From: Brasenia schreberi
Taxonomy: Eukaryota; Streptophyta; Magnoliopsida; Nymphaeales; Cabombaceae
DNA: 64,000 nt
Assembly: GCA_036023115.1 (NCBI GenBank)
Contig: JAYKKT010000089.1
Location: 23,108,501-23,172,500, forward strand
Direction: 5' to 3'
The position numbers were made by a program, and so were the translations under genes. Of this stretch, positions 22,131 to 32,876 are shown one piece after another (position 1 is the stretch's first letter; each line of letters begins with the position of its first letter). A model generated the notes under the pieces. That model did not search any database. It was not told the DNA's origin and was given only the letters and a program-made list of their open reading frames with translations.

Positions 22131-22944
22131 TGTAAACACCCAAAAAATTTTAAATAAAAAACTTTTACCTTTTAGAAAATTGATTATTTTTGGCAGCTTT
22201 AGGTTTTTAAATAAAAATGCATCAAATGAGCTCGTTTTAGTATCAAAATTTTATAGCAGCCTCAAAATGATGGAATATTGCATTACTTCTAGAAAAAATC
22301 GCATTTGTACAAAATTTTATAAAAATGATGATTTTGCCCTTAGGACCAAATCGGTAGAATTTTGCCTTTTCAAGTGATTGCCTTCAAAGAAAGGATGATT
22401 TCAAACAATTCCTTTTATATAAACAAATGAAAAAGGTAACATTGGGAATCAAACCCAAAATGTTTGCAAATTATAAATTTATGAAATTCCAAAACCCTGA
22501 TATTCAAAAATAAATTAAATCAAACCAGATCTCAAAAATTTGCCCGATTGAGAAGGATCTCATTCCAAGACCTGATACCCAGGGTTAAAGTGGTTAAAGT
22601 GGTTAAAGTGATTTGATACTGCACACCCATGAGAAGGGTTAAATAGTCAAGGTGGTTATAGACTGACTCACGGAGCAAAAGTAGGTCACTCTTGCAAACA
22701 AAAACTAGGAATGAAACCCAGTGCTTTTCCAAAGCAATATTTGAAGATTTAATTAAATTTGATGTTTTCAAATATAAAATGTTTTTTTATAAAGTGTTTG
22801 AAACTTGCCATATATAAATTCAGAACGGAAGGAGGTAAATTCCCCAAAAAGAGGAGATGTTATGAACAAAAAAGGGCACGATCGAGCACCTGCCAATTTT
22901 GGCATTGTTGGGCAAGGTAACCTGTCATTTTTAGTTCCAGGTAT

Positions 22945-23080
22945 TACAAAGGAAAGTCGACACTCGAAGAAGGAAAGTGGACAGCCAAAAAGGAAAGCTA
23001 GCGCCAAAGGAAGGAAAGTTGACATTCGGAAGGAAGACCGACGTCCAAGAAGGGAAAGTCATCATGAGCCAAGAGGAAGG
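22945..23080 (+). repeat. Imperfect ~25-bp repeats in E LTR U3
   Basis: GGAAAGTCGACACTCGAAGA, GGAAAGTGGACAGCC, GGAAAGCTAGCGCC and GGAAAGTTGACATTCG follow each other. A related set appears on the minus strand in J (about 14040-14190). Confidence 0.65.
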
Positions 23081-24190
23081 AAAGCAATGTGTCATTTGGC
23101 AAGTTGTGACACTAAATTTGGCAAGTCATCGAGAAGAAACTTACCGATGTTGCCATAAATAAGTCATATGGTTGGGTGTAGGTGGCTTTGGAATATAATT
23201 TGGTAAGTCACCAATCCGTGTCATCTTCAACATAAAAGGAAAGTGACTTTCTATACTTAGCCTAGTCACCAAGTCACTAAAACTGGACATCATGGGTTAC
23301 CAAGATCAATGGGAAGGAAGCAGACCCGTGTGGCTTCAATTATGACAACTTACCATGTTCATTGGGTGGCCATTCACGGCAGGATTAAGCAAAGTCGGCA
23401 GCCCATCAAGATTGGTTTAGCCGGCCCCACACAAGTTTGAAAAAGAGGATCGATCAAACCTAGACAACAACCAAATTCAGTCAGTTGCTATTTAAATATC
23501 AGCTTGATCCAACAAGATTATTCATTGAATTTAAGGCAACAAGGTGGACAGGTCTTGGTATGATTTGGTACTTTCATAAGGCAACGTGGTACACCTAATT
23601 TGGCAACGTTGCCAAGTTCTCGTTGGCTCCAACTGAGTTCGAAAATGTGCAAATGGTTAGGACATGAAGTTCACAGCAAACCCTAGCTTCAATCTTCAAG
23701 ATCAAGCGCACCTTGATCATACTTGATTGTTGTCATGTGGATGGTCCGAATATGGTCACGATCACATCTTGACATCGAGTAGAAGACCACAGAATTCTTA
23801 TCATATGGCTTGCTGAAACTCGCCTCCTACTTGTAACTCCAATTCATCAATCAGCCATGACATGATTAAATCGTATGAATTTCAAGCCCATGCCAAGTAC
23901 CTAGCTAAGACAACACAGTTCAGGTTTGTTTCAAGGCATGGCCCTCTCCACCTAAGGCCCGTTCTATCACCTGGCCAAACCCACTTAGGTGGGCTTGCTC
24001 TTGACCGAACCTACTTACCAAAAGATATCCAAGTGACTGATATGGAAGGCCATACACAGCACAACACCTGCCTAAAACGAAGAGGAGAGAATTTAGAAGG
24101 GTTGGCCATCATTCACTTGCCAAAATGCAGCCGTATCCATTAAGGCAACATGCCTTATGAACATTTGCAACAACTAGGAATTCTTTGGCC

Positions 24191-24198
24191 TATAAAAG
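24191..24198 (+). promoter_or_regulatory. TATA box of element E
   Basis: TATAAAAG in the context TTGGCCTATAAAAGGGGC. It is now separated from its downstream GA tract (27383-27450) by solo LTR F. Confidence 0.65.
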
Positions 24199-24898
24199 GG
24201 GCTTTAAAGATGCTCCAAAGCAGGAATCCGAGTTTGATCAATCCGAGTTTGATGAATCCTGTAAACACCCCAAAATCAAATGATTTTCCAAAACAAACAC
24301 CTGGTTTGTAAAACCATTTCAAAACCAATTTTGAGCTTTCGAAAACCCAGGAGTTCAAAAGCTTTAAACTTTTTATCAAAACCCCTTTCGAAATATAGGT
24401 TTCTTAAACTCGGGTTAAGTCCCAATTTTGCAAGCAGCCAAATCAAACAGGTGGAGCCTGATCGAAAAGCAGGTCCAAAAGCCCAGAATTCAGCCTGGCC
24501 TAATGAAAAAAGGATCAAAAAGCAAAAAGAGAGCCCAGGCCAGAAGCAGACTTCAGCCCTGGAACATGAAATGCAAAGCTAAAGCACCAAACAAAACCAT
24601 CAGAAATCCAAGCCCAAGCTTGAAATTCCAAAAATCATATGAAACGAAGTCTAGAAGGTGAGAAGGAGATCGGACGAAATGGTTGGGGAAAAACTAGACT
24701 AAGACCGAGCACTGATGAAGCTAGGGCCCATAAAAACGCCCGTCTCAAAACGCCAAGAAGGACTAAAGAAATGAAAATTTGGATTGGATCTAGACATAAA
24801 TATCCAGATCTAGACCCAAATAGTGTTTGGATTGGATTTGGATCATAAAAACCAAATCCAAGATCCAAACCCCAAGACCCAAGACCCATCCCCTTGCC

Positions 24899-24906
24899 TA
24901 TAAATA
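24899..24906 (+). promoter_or_regulatory. TATA box of solo LTR F
   Basis: TATAAATA (context GCCTATAAATAGAGG) is a near-perfect plant TATA box. It lies before the CCTAA-rich block, unlike the A-type LTRs where the TATA box lies after it. Confidence 0.75.
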
Positions 24907-26199
24907 GAGGTGAGGGGTGGATGAAAGTTCACGTGAACTTCAAGTGGGAGGCTTGGGAGAGAGAGAGCATAAAGTAAGAGAGAGAATATTGGTGGGCTTG
25001 ACTTGGTCAAGTGGGTTAGCCTTATGGGCTTAGCCAAAGGGGAAATGGGATCAAACCATGTGAGTGGGACCTAACCTAGGGGCTGCACCAACATGAAGAA
25101 TGGCGTGGGCTTGGATCAAGGCATGGGCTACACAAGGTGGACCGGCTCCAAGAGGTAGGTCTCTCAACCTAACCCTAACCTAGCCACTAAACCTAACTCC
25201 AAACTAACCTAGACTTAGCCTACATGCCCCAAACTGACTCCCTTTGATCCCATAGCTAGACCACTCTCACCCAAACCGACCTATCCCTATGTCCCAACCA
25301 ACTCTCCCCATTTGACCTAAACCTACCCACTTAGACTTAGCCCAGCCCCTCACCACCGACATAAACTAAACCTAGCTTAGACCTAGCCCAATCCCTCACC
25401 ACCGACCTAGCCTAAACCCCTTAACCGAGTGCACCTTGCACTCGGTTTTTGCCTAGATCATACCCTTAGTCCCACCGCCTAACCTTCCTCAAACCTACCC
25501 ACTCACCATCCCATAACACCCGGCCTGCACCTTGTGCAGTGCCATAGCCAACACCCGCTGCGCCCCAGCACCCCACCGTGCCACATGCCCCCTGCCATGC
25601 CTTGCGCAACATCCCTGCACCCTACCGACTCCTAGCGCCTGCCGACCTTGACCTCCCCCAGCCACACGCCAGCGCCCGGCTATCACTGTCACGTTGTGCG
25701 CGTCACCTGCCATCTCCTGCGCACCCTGTCGTGTCACCAGCACCCGGCCTACACCCTGTGCAACGCCCTTGCCACAGCCATCCCCTAGCGCCTGCCAAAA
25801 CCGTCCTGCACCCTTTTGCCATGACCTAATCCCATTCCACCTAACTCACCTAAGACCTCACCTGGCTAGGACCACACACATTACACCCTAACCTAAACCT
25901 TGGCCGAATCCAGCCCATCCTAAACCCTCAAGCACTTGGCTACCCCCAAGTAAACCCAAGCCTAAACTCTCACGTCTAGAACCACCTAGGGAGACCTATC
26001 TAGTGGCTGCCAAGGAGGACGAACCCAAGCAACTTGAGAGGAAAAAGTCGACCATGTGTAAGTGTTTGTTTAAGTTCGGTTTTTACCTTACTCATTTAAG
26101 ATTAAATTCAATTCGATATGGGGTTGTAATAATGGAGCGTAGTCTCTCCCTAGAATGTAATATTTGTGCTTGATACACAAGCCACACACGTACACTTGA

Positions 26200-26880
26200 G
26201 CCTTATCGCTCTTAATCGTACTCAAGGGACACCCACGTGCACTTGAGCCTTTCCGCTCTTTATTGCACACGATTGCACACACATTGAGCCTTTCCGCTCT
26301 TAAGCTAAAGTATATATTTCCATTCAGGTATTTACTTTAGTGAAAGCTGTGTGAGTTGCAATTCAATTCGGGTAGTTACATTCAAGTCATGTGAGTTTGT
26401 CATTTAAATTTCACACTTACAATTGAGCCATTCCGCTCTTAAGCTAAAGTATATATTTCCATTTGGATATTTACTTTAGTGAAAGTTTTGTGAGTTGTCA
26501 TTTAAATTTCACACTTACACACACGTGCATTGAGCCTTTCCACTCTTAAGCTAAAGTATATATTTTCATTCGGGTATTTACTTTAGTAAAAGTTGTGTGA
26601 GTTGTCATTTCAATTTCACACGAGAAGCACACAAAAGTACTCGAGCCTTTCCGCTCTCCACTCTCACACACATTGAGTCTTGCCGCTCTTAGGATATAAC
26701 ATATTTATATATTTTCAAGTTGTGTGAGTTTACTTCATGTCGAGTTGCATTTCCCTTTGTGTGGATTTACATTAAGTCGTGTGAGTTGCTTTACATTCCG
26801 GGTATTTACATTAAGCTGTGTGAGTTGCACTTCAATTTCAGGTATTTACATTAAGTTGTGTGAGTTGCCTTTCAATTCAA
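26200..26880 (+). repeat. Tandem repeats of roughly 110-130 bp in LTR F
   Basis: ATTGAGCC(T/A)TTCCGCTCTTA, then AGCTAAAGTATATATTT and TTTACTTTAGT(G/A)AAAG, recur at about 26283, 26415 and 26530, with further partial units to 26880. Confidence 0.85.
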
Positions 26881-27138
26881 GCCTAGCTCACATCATCATC
26901 TAAAAAACCCAAAACTATTTGTGCATCTTTGCATTCGTTAGCTTTTCGAAAGCGTCTTGAATCTACGCACAAACCACGTTGGAAATAGGCCACTTGTGCA
27001 CACATATCAGGCCTAAATAGCTAAAAACTCTCAAGACTTAGGTTCGTCCAAAGTCACAATAAAACTTGTAAACTAGGCATATATCGAGTTTTTCAAACAC
27101 TGATCTTGCAAAGTTTTGTAAAAACGAAGTTTTAAGTG

Positions 27139-27258
27139 TTTAAACTGACCCTTGAGCATCGGTTCAAGAAGGTTTAAATGAAAAGATCCTGCTTTCCTAT
27201 AATTGCCAAAAGAAGTCAGAATATTTTCAAAAATCTTCGCTAGCTTAAGCAAGCTAGC
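27139..27258 (+). other. Conserved U5 two-stem-loop module, copy in LTR F
   Basis: Stem-loop 1 (27139-27178) has outer TTTAAAC/GTTTAAA and inner CTTGA/TCAAG around GCATCGGT. Stem-loop 2 (27239-27258) is GCTAGCTT-AAGC-AAGCTAGC, followed by TGGCATGCC. Confidence 0.8.
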
Positions 27259-27382
27259 TGGCATGCCGTTAGAAATGACGTAGGCACAAAAAGGTTCATT
27301 TCTGGTCTCAAGAACCAGGAGTGAAAATTTTCATGTTTACAAATCCGAGTGGAAGGAATTCTAGCCCAAAAAATCATTCAGC

Positions 27383-27415
27383 AAGAGGGAAAGAAAGAGA
27401 GGGAGAGGAAGAGAG

Positions 27416-27446
<31 letters not shown>

Positions 27447-27450
27447 CAGG
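27383..27450 (+). repeat. GA microsatellite in element E
   Basis: GAAAGAAAGAGAGGGAGAGG passes into a pure GA run of about 24 bp. It sits on the transcript strand downstream of the E TATA box. Confidence 0.85.
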
Positions 27451-28500
27451 AGGAAGGTTTTGCCCACTGCCCACCACCAGTCGCACATCGTCTTCCACCT
27501 TCCACCACAGGTTTATCTTCTCTTACTGATCTCATAATCTTTAAGGACTTGTAATTAAGGAGCCTAAGTCTCCATGAAGATGTATTGATTAAAATTCCCA
27601 AACTATGCCCATTTTTCTTTCATGCGGTCTCCGATACATATTTTCATATTGATTCTTTCAACCCCATTGCTCAACTTATGATCATGAACCTCTTTATTTC
27701 CCCAAGTTCACAGGATTCTTAGGGTTTGGACTGTTGTTTTATAGCTATAGGTCGCTTTAATGAAAGCTAGAACACACACTTTTGTTGAAAATCTAAAATT
27801 TCCAGATTACACTCTGCACAAGTCTGATCACAGATTTATCTATAATTATTTGCTGCTCCAAACAAGTCACGATTTGTCTCATCCAATCTAGACATATACA
27901 CGGACATTGGATAAAATTTTCAAGATTTTAGGCTTTATTAAACATTGTTAATTAAATTTGAAAAATTTACAAAAAACATAATAGGTTCTGGAAAGTTAGA
28001 AACTTCTGTGACATATGTCTGCTATTTCTTGAATATCTCTGTGCATACTGCATCAAATCAAGTGAAAATGATCTCTTTGGAAAGATTACATCCACCTTTC
28101 CAACAAGACCAATTGTATAAAACTTGAAGGTCTGAGTACCAAAATATCGTAATTTTTCTAAACCTTTAATGTTTTGGTACAGATCTGTTATGAGTGCCTC
28201 AATGATGTGTAGTTCTAGATTTAACTATGATGATATGTATTAAAATCCAAAATAAAAATATCTTCTAATTATGTAATGCATGTCTACCTTCTGTAAAATT
28301 TTCAGAATTTTTAAAAACTCAGAAGTATTTTTGAAAAATCAGGGAACAGGTCTCTAAAAAAACAATCAGTTTATGTTTTTCAGAACCTGAAATTTTCAAA
28401 GCCAAGAACTAAATCACGATTTCCTCAAACTTTCAAATTGGGATTTTATTTTTCGAAATTTAATGGATTTCAAATAATTTTCCAAGCGTCTAGGCTTACC

Positions 28501-28603
28501 CTTGAGCATCGGTTCAAGAAGGCTTGTATCGATAAGAGCTCACTTGTTCACAATCGTTTAATGAAGTCAGAAATCGAATCTTTGTTAGTTTGAGTAAACT
28601 AAC
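28501..28603 (+). other. Conserved U5 two-stem-loop module, copy in E
   Basis: The inner stem of loop 1 is CTTGA/TCAAG (28501-28518). Stem-loop 2 (28584-28603) is GTTAGTTT-GAGT-AAACTAAC, fully paired, with two pairs exchanged relative to A; TGGCACGCTC follows. Confidence 0.75.
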
Positions 28604-28689
28604 TGGCACGCTCACACACACAACGTAGTTTCGAGAGTTTCTTTTCAAATCTTTATAGGTTTTGAAATAAAAATTCACGTGTACAGATT

Positions 28690-28707
28690 TGGCATGTCCT
28701 GTGGGAC
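28690..28707 (+). other. Primer-binding site of element E
   Basis: TGGCATGTCCTGTGGGAC, a diverged form of the A/B site, lies four bases after the LTR end. Confidence 0.7.
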
Positions 28708-28787
28708 TTGAGTCTTAGGAATTTGTTTGAATCCGTTATAAGACTAATACGTTTTTTTTGTGATAAGTTCTTGTACACAGGTTAATC

Positions 28788-29245
28788 ATGTCTAGTTCAG
28801 AAGGATCTTTTGAAGTGTCAAGCCGGGCCTCACGCTCTACGAACCAATTTTCAAACAGGTTTTCAAAAGGAATTTGAAAAAGGGACATGCTTGCCTCCCT
28901 AAAAGGGAAATAATGAAGGAGATGGAGGAAAAGATTGTTGCTTTAAGCCAAGAAGCCGAAGCAGTGGAATCTTGCTCCTCTCATGGTAAGAAATCTAGAG
29001 CTCATGGAAAATCCAACCATTTAAGGAAGCCTAAGGTAACTTTCAAATTTGAGGAAGAACCAGAACCCGAGTGCTTTACCATTAGAGACCGAAAAGCTTT
29101 GCAACAACTTTTAAAAGGACAAATGAGAGAAAAGAAATCATACGCACTATCCGATTTTTTACCCTCTCATTACCAAACGGATAGTGACGATAAAATACCG
29201 AGCTTCTACCTGTATGATGGAAATGGAGACCCAAAATACAAATAA
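28788..29245 (+). pseudogene. Gag N-terminal fragment of element E
   Basis: The ATG at 28788 opens MSSSEGSFEVSSRASRSTNQ. A stop (TGA) at about 28875 and a shift follow. The next frame reads MKEMEEKIVALSQEAEAVES, then RDRKALQQLLKGQ, KKSYALSDFLPSHYQTDSDD and YDGNGDPKYK. These line up with residues 1 to about 140 of the intact gag at 34324 (ALSQEAEVGDS, DRKALQQLLKGQ, YALSDFLPMDYETDSDDEI, YDGMGDPRS). It ends just before the capsid domain, where the sequence jumps to LTR-like DNA. Gag N-terminal homology this clear shows E and A are sister families. Confidence 0.85.
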
Positions 29246-29289
29246 AAATTTTCAATAAAACTTCATATCTAGTTCTCACTCAAGTACAA

Positions 29290-29660
29290 TTTTTGGATCC
29301 TCGTAAAGGCGTCGAAAAAATATGAATTCTCACACTGTAAAAAAGAAACAATTCTATTTTTACAGAACTAAATATGGTTTGGTAAAGTGAAATCGATGCC
29401 CTTTTAAAAAGGTAGTTTTGAGTTGAAATTGTTTTGGGAAAACTTCGGATTCTAAAATCACTATTTCTAAACGTCTAGGGTAACTCTTGAGTGTTGGTTT
29501 AAAAAGGCTTATATCGACAAGAACCTACTTTCCCATAATCACCGAATAGTCAGATAAATCTCTTTGTAAGTTTGAGTAAACTTCTTGACACAATCACATA
29601 TGATTCTTGCATGGAAAGTTTTAAGTCCATATGAGACTGAAAAAATTTGTTTATAAAATG
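29290..29660 (+). mobile_element. Decayed LTR tail after E gag
   Basis: It resembles the last part of the E and K LTRs: an AATTCTATTTTTACAGAACTA-like segment, then AACGTCTAGGGTAACTCTTG, AAAAAGGCTTATATCGAC, and GTAAGTTTGAGTAAACTTC, a worn stem-loop 2. This suggests E lost everything from gag to the middle of its 3' LTR. The exact end is unclear; 29661-29827 holds nothing I recognise. Confidence 0.5.
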
Positions 29661-29827
29661 TTACAAAAAGAGAAGTAAAAAAATTGAAATAGAGAATTTA
29701 TCTATGTGAGTCACCCTTGCAGACCTACCTTAGAGAAATCAATGTCATGATAAACTACTGCTATTACATACATACGGGTACTTATGCCTACCTCCTAAGA
29801 TAAAATACAAACTTGACTAGAAGCATG

Positions 29828-30392
29828 TGTAAACACCCAAAATAAAAACTTCAAAATAAAAAAATTTCATCTAATAGAAAATTTGCTTTTCTCGATAGCT
29901 TCGAGCCTTTTAAGGGTTTTTCACATGAAAACACCTAAAACGAACTCATTTTCACATCAAAATTTTCTAGCAACCTCAAAATGATGATATATTGCATCCC
30001 TTTCGAAAAAAATTAAATTTGGACAAAATTTTATAAAAATATCTATTTTGCCCTCAAGAACAAATTGGTAGGATTTTGTCTTTTTAAATGATTGCCTTCA
30101 AAGAAAGGGTGATTTCAAACAATTATTTTTATATAAACAAATGAAAATGAGAATATTGGGAATCAAACCCAAAAATATTTACAAATTTATAAATTTACAA
30201 AATTCCAAAAAACCTTGAAATTCAAAACTATATCAAATTCAAATATGACCTTAGAAATTCGCTCGATCGAGAATAGTCTCATTCTGAGACCTGATACCCA
30301 TGGTTAAAGTGGTTCGATACGGTACATCCATTAAAGTGGTTAAAGTGGTTTGATACCCTATATCCATTGAAGTGGTTAAAGTGGTTCGATAC
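29828..30392 (+). mobile_element. LTR D, plus-strand head (part 1)
   Basis: It starts TGTAAACACCC at 29828 and follows E's U3: an AAACGAACTCATTTTC segment, GGGAATCAAACCC, then GGTTAAAGTGGTT(T/C)GATAC units. It is cut at 30392 by LTR C (TSD GATAC) and resumes at 63066. The left flank (ACTTGACTAGAAGCATG) is not polypurine, so D need not be the 3' LTR of E. Confidence 0.8.
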
Positions 30393-30905
30393 TGTAAACC
30401 ACGAAAATTCTCACTTCTAGCTTTTGAGGCCTGAAATGAACCTTCTCGTGCCTATGTCGCTTTTAAAAAGGGGCATGCCAGCTAGCTTGCTCAAGCTAGC
30501 GAAGTTTTTTGAAATATATGATGTTTTGAAAGGCGATTGTGAGCAAGCGGTATCTTTTCGCTTAAAACCTTCTTGAACCGGTGCTCAAGGGTCAGTTTAA
30601 GCGCTTAGAAAACTTTTGATCTAAACAAATGTATACTTTTGAAAGAAAAGTAAGTGTTTCGATGATTGTATGCCTAAATTGCAGTTTTTATTATGGGGGT
30701 TGACGATTCCAAGTCTTTGAGCTTTTAAGATTTTTAGGCCGGATGTGTGTACTTCAAGTGGCCTAATTTCAGCGAGTTTGAGCATAGATTTAGGGTTTCC
30801 TCTTTGAAAATGTGCGAATGCAAGGATGCACGAATTCTTTTTGGGTTTGATATGACGATGTGAGCTAAGCTCGAATTGAAAGCAACTCATACAACTTAAT
30901 GTAAA
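30393..30905 (-). mobile_element. Solo LTR C (minus strand), 3' end part, TSD GATAC
   Basis: On the minus strand the LTR ends ...TTTTCGTGGTTTACA at 30393. GATAC at 30388-30392 pairs with GATAC at 63061-63065 beyond its other end, proving that the pieces at 30393-30905 and 60287-63060 are one LTR of about 3.29 kb split by element A. It contains the stem-loop module (30481-30602) and the start of the tandem-repeat zone. Confidence 0.93.
30481..30602 (-). other. Conserved U5 two-stem-loop module, copy in LTR C
   Basis: Stem-loop 2 (30481-30500) is GCTAGCTT-GAGC-AAGCTAGC. Stem-loop 1 (about 30560-30602) has outer GCTTAAAC/GTTTTAAGC with one bulge and inner CTTGA/TCAAG around GCACCGGT. Confidence 0.75.
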
Positions 30906-32111
30906 TGTAAACACCCCGAAATCCCACGAATTTCTTAAACGAATCTGGTTTTATACAAGCAGCCCCCAAAGGGCCATTTTGAGTTTGGAAACCCAGGAGC
31001 CTTCCAAACAACCCTGTACATATGTTTTAAACTTTATCTTTCTAAAACATATAATATGGCTTTTGAAAACCCTTTTAAAACACGTTTTGAAACCCCGAAG
31101 TGGCCCGATCAAGACAGGACCAGGAGAGCCAAGAAGAGCCCGGAACCGGAGCACATGTCAAGCCCGGCACAGCAACTCTTGTATCTGATTCACACCCCAG
31201 GATCTCGAACGTCCAAGACCCTGTTCTTACCAAAATAGCATTTGAAGTCATCTCCAGAAGGCAGAAACGGAGGCGGACGACTATGTTGGCGAAGACCCAA
31301 CGCAGACGGAGTACTGATGCTGTCAGGCCCCGCACAAATCGTCCGTCTCGAACCCAGCTCGAAGGAGTCAGAGTTCAGTTTGGATTGGATCTGGACCATA
31401 TATATCCAGATTCCAATCCAAACCCATATGGGGACTTGGATTTGGATTTGGATCCAGAGATCCAATCCAATATCCATATCCATGGCCCACATCACCTTCT
31501 CATAAATGGAGGTGGGGCCCACTTGAAATTCATGTGGGATATTGGGCATGAGAGAGAGTGGGGTTGAAAAATATCAAGAGTGTTGTATTAAGCTTGACTT
31601 GTGTGTCAAGTTTGGGTTAATCATGTGGGTTAGCCTAATTGAGTGGGTTTAAGCTTGTAATTAGCTAAAACCTAACCTAGGGCTGCACTAACATGGGGTG
31701 ATCAAGGTCTATGGGCCATGCTAAGGGAGCTCCTTCACCTAAACCTAGCCTAAACCCCTAATCCACCCCTAATCTGAACCTAATCACCAAACCCACTTCC
31801 CTAATACCGGCCTAATCCCAACCTAATCACCTAACCCACTTCCCTAATCCTTCCCTAAACCTAGATTAATTTCCCTAATCCTAGCCTAAACCTAGCCTAA
31901 TCACCTAACCTAGCTCACTAAACCTCACCCTAAAACCCAACCACCTAACCTAGCCCTAAACCCCTAAACCACCCTTAGCCCACGATTTATCCAAACACCT
32001 AGTTTTAAAATATCTGGCCCAACCCCATCCAGCCCACCTTATCTACATACCACCCTACCTAAACCACCTAACCACTACCCACAGCCCAGCCCTAACCGAC
32101 CTACCCATCCC

Positions 32112-32120
32112 CTATTTAAA
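32112..32120 (+). promoter_or_regulatory. TATA box of element A 5' LTR
   Basis: CTATTTAAA at the 3' edge of the CCTAA block, followed by CCCCCCTCATTGTGGGCGGG, whose C and G runs can pair. This is the presumed promoter of the genomic RNA. Confidence 0.65.
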
Positions 32121-32876
32121 CCCCCCTCATTGTGGGCGGGTTTTCTAAGTGGGAACCACCCTTCGATCCAGCCGGGCCCTCTCCTTCTCCCATCTCTCAT
32201 CCAGCCGTGACCACCCCCCAGCAGCTCCACCAGCCGCCACCTGCTCCGCCACCTTCCCTCTTCCGTCCACCACCACCACCCCTCAGCCGGACGCCATCAT
32301 CTTCCCCCAACCGACAGCCACCTGCCCGCCACTTTCCCACTCCAGCCGCCACTTCTCCCCATTCGGTAAGTACCCCAAACTCCCTCAAAGCCCCTCTCTA
32401 CCACCTCTCCACTCTTAGCCACCCATCTTCCCTTCAGCTCAGCCCCTTTGCCGCCACCACCTAAACCTAGCCGAACCTAGGATAACCCAAGTTGTTGGCC
32501 ACTACTTAGCCACCATCTCCCATTCGGCCAACCCCCCCCCCTAGGTGTCCTATTTGGCCTTCCCACTAGCTCACCTTTTAGGTCCAGTTTCCCTAAGTAC
32601 CCAACTTCCCTAGTGATCCTAATACCCATTTGTTCAGCCACTCTAAACTCCCTACTTGGAGGCGCCACCTACTTGCCACCGGCCCCCTTCGAGGCGTCTA
32701 TCCCGCGCCCCATTTGCAGCCGGCCAGCACCCTTGATCACCTACCTTCGCGGAGCTCCCACTTGCAGCCCAAGGCCAAGCCTACGCTCAAGCAAGACCTC
32801 TACGGACCAGCTACTCGTAAGTGTCTAAACTCGGTCTTTAGTCGTACACTTACTTGAGATTCAATTTGATACGGGG

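Larger units (their letters stand above)
22131..24259 (+). mobile_element. Element E, 5' LTR, part 1
   Basis: It starts TGTAAACACCC at 22131 straight after ndhB. U3 features are the A-rich head, GGGAATCAAACCC, repeated GGTTAAAGTGG units (about 22575-22610), short GGAAAGT repeats (about 22945-23080), and TATA (24191-24198). It is interrupted by solo LTR F at 24260. With part 2 the LTR is about 3.47 kb. A 117-codon open frame at 22805-23158 lies wholly in U3 and has no domain. Confidence 0.85.
24260..27341 (+). mobile_element. Solo LTR F, TSD AATCC
   Basis: It starts TGTAAACACCCC at 24260 and ends TTCATGTTTACA at 27341 (3082 bp). AATCC flanks it at 24255-24259 and 27342-27346. Layout: ATCCAA-type repeats (about 24775-24880), TATAAATA (24899-24906), CCTAA-rich block (about 25160-25400), a C-rich block (about 25500-25900), GGAG/CTCC region (26124-26162), tandem repeats (about 26200-26880), stem-loop module (27139-27258). 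It is the same subfamily as LTR C, in opposite orientation. Open frames at 25578-25891 and on the reverse strand come from the C-rich block and have no domain. Confidence 0.95.
27347..28685 (+). mobile_element. Element E, 5' LTR, part 2
   Basis: Continuation after solo LTR F: a GA tract (27383-27450), a GGAG/CTCC hairpin beside TTGTAATTAA (27549-27573), an AT-rich stretch with no features, and the stem-loop module (28501-28603). It ends ...TTCACGTGTACA at 28685, four bases before the PBS. Confidence 0.85.

Noticed and set aside
22805..23158. 117-codon basic open frame in E's U3
   Set aside because: Made of short GGAAAGT repeats, no homology seen, not kept in J or D.
29828..30392. D as the 3' LTR of element E
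   Set aside because: No polypurine tract precedes it, and E already shows its own worn LTR tail at 29290-29660. Not excluded, only unsupported.
32132..32464. Proline-rich open frame (and the equivalents at 43395, 46607 and 58015, with antisense glycine-rich frames)
   Set aside because: The C-rich 5' leader gives open frames on both strands and in several frames; no domain, and the frame shifts between copies.
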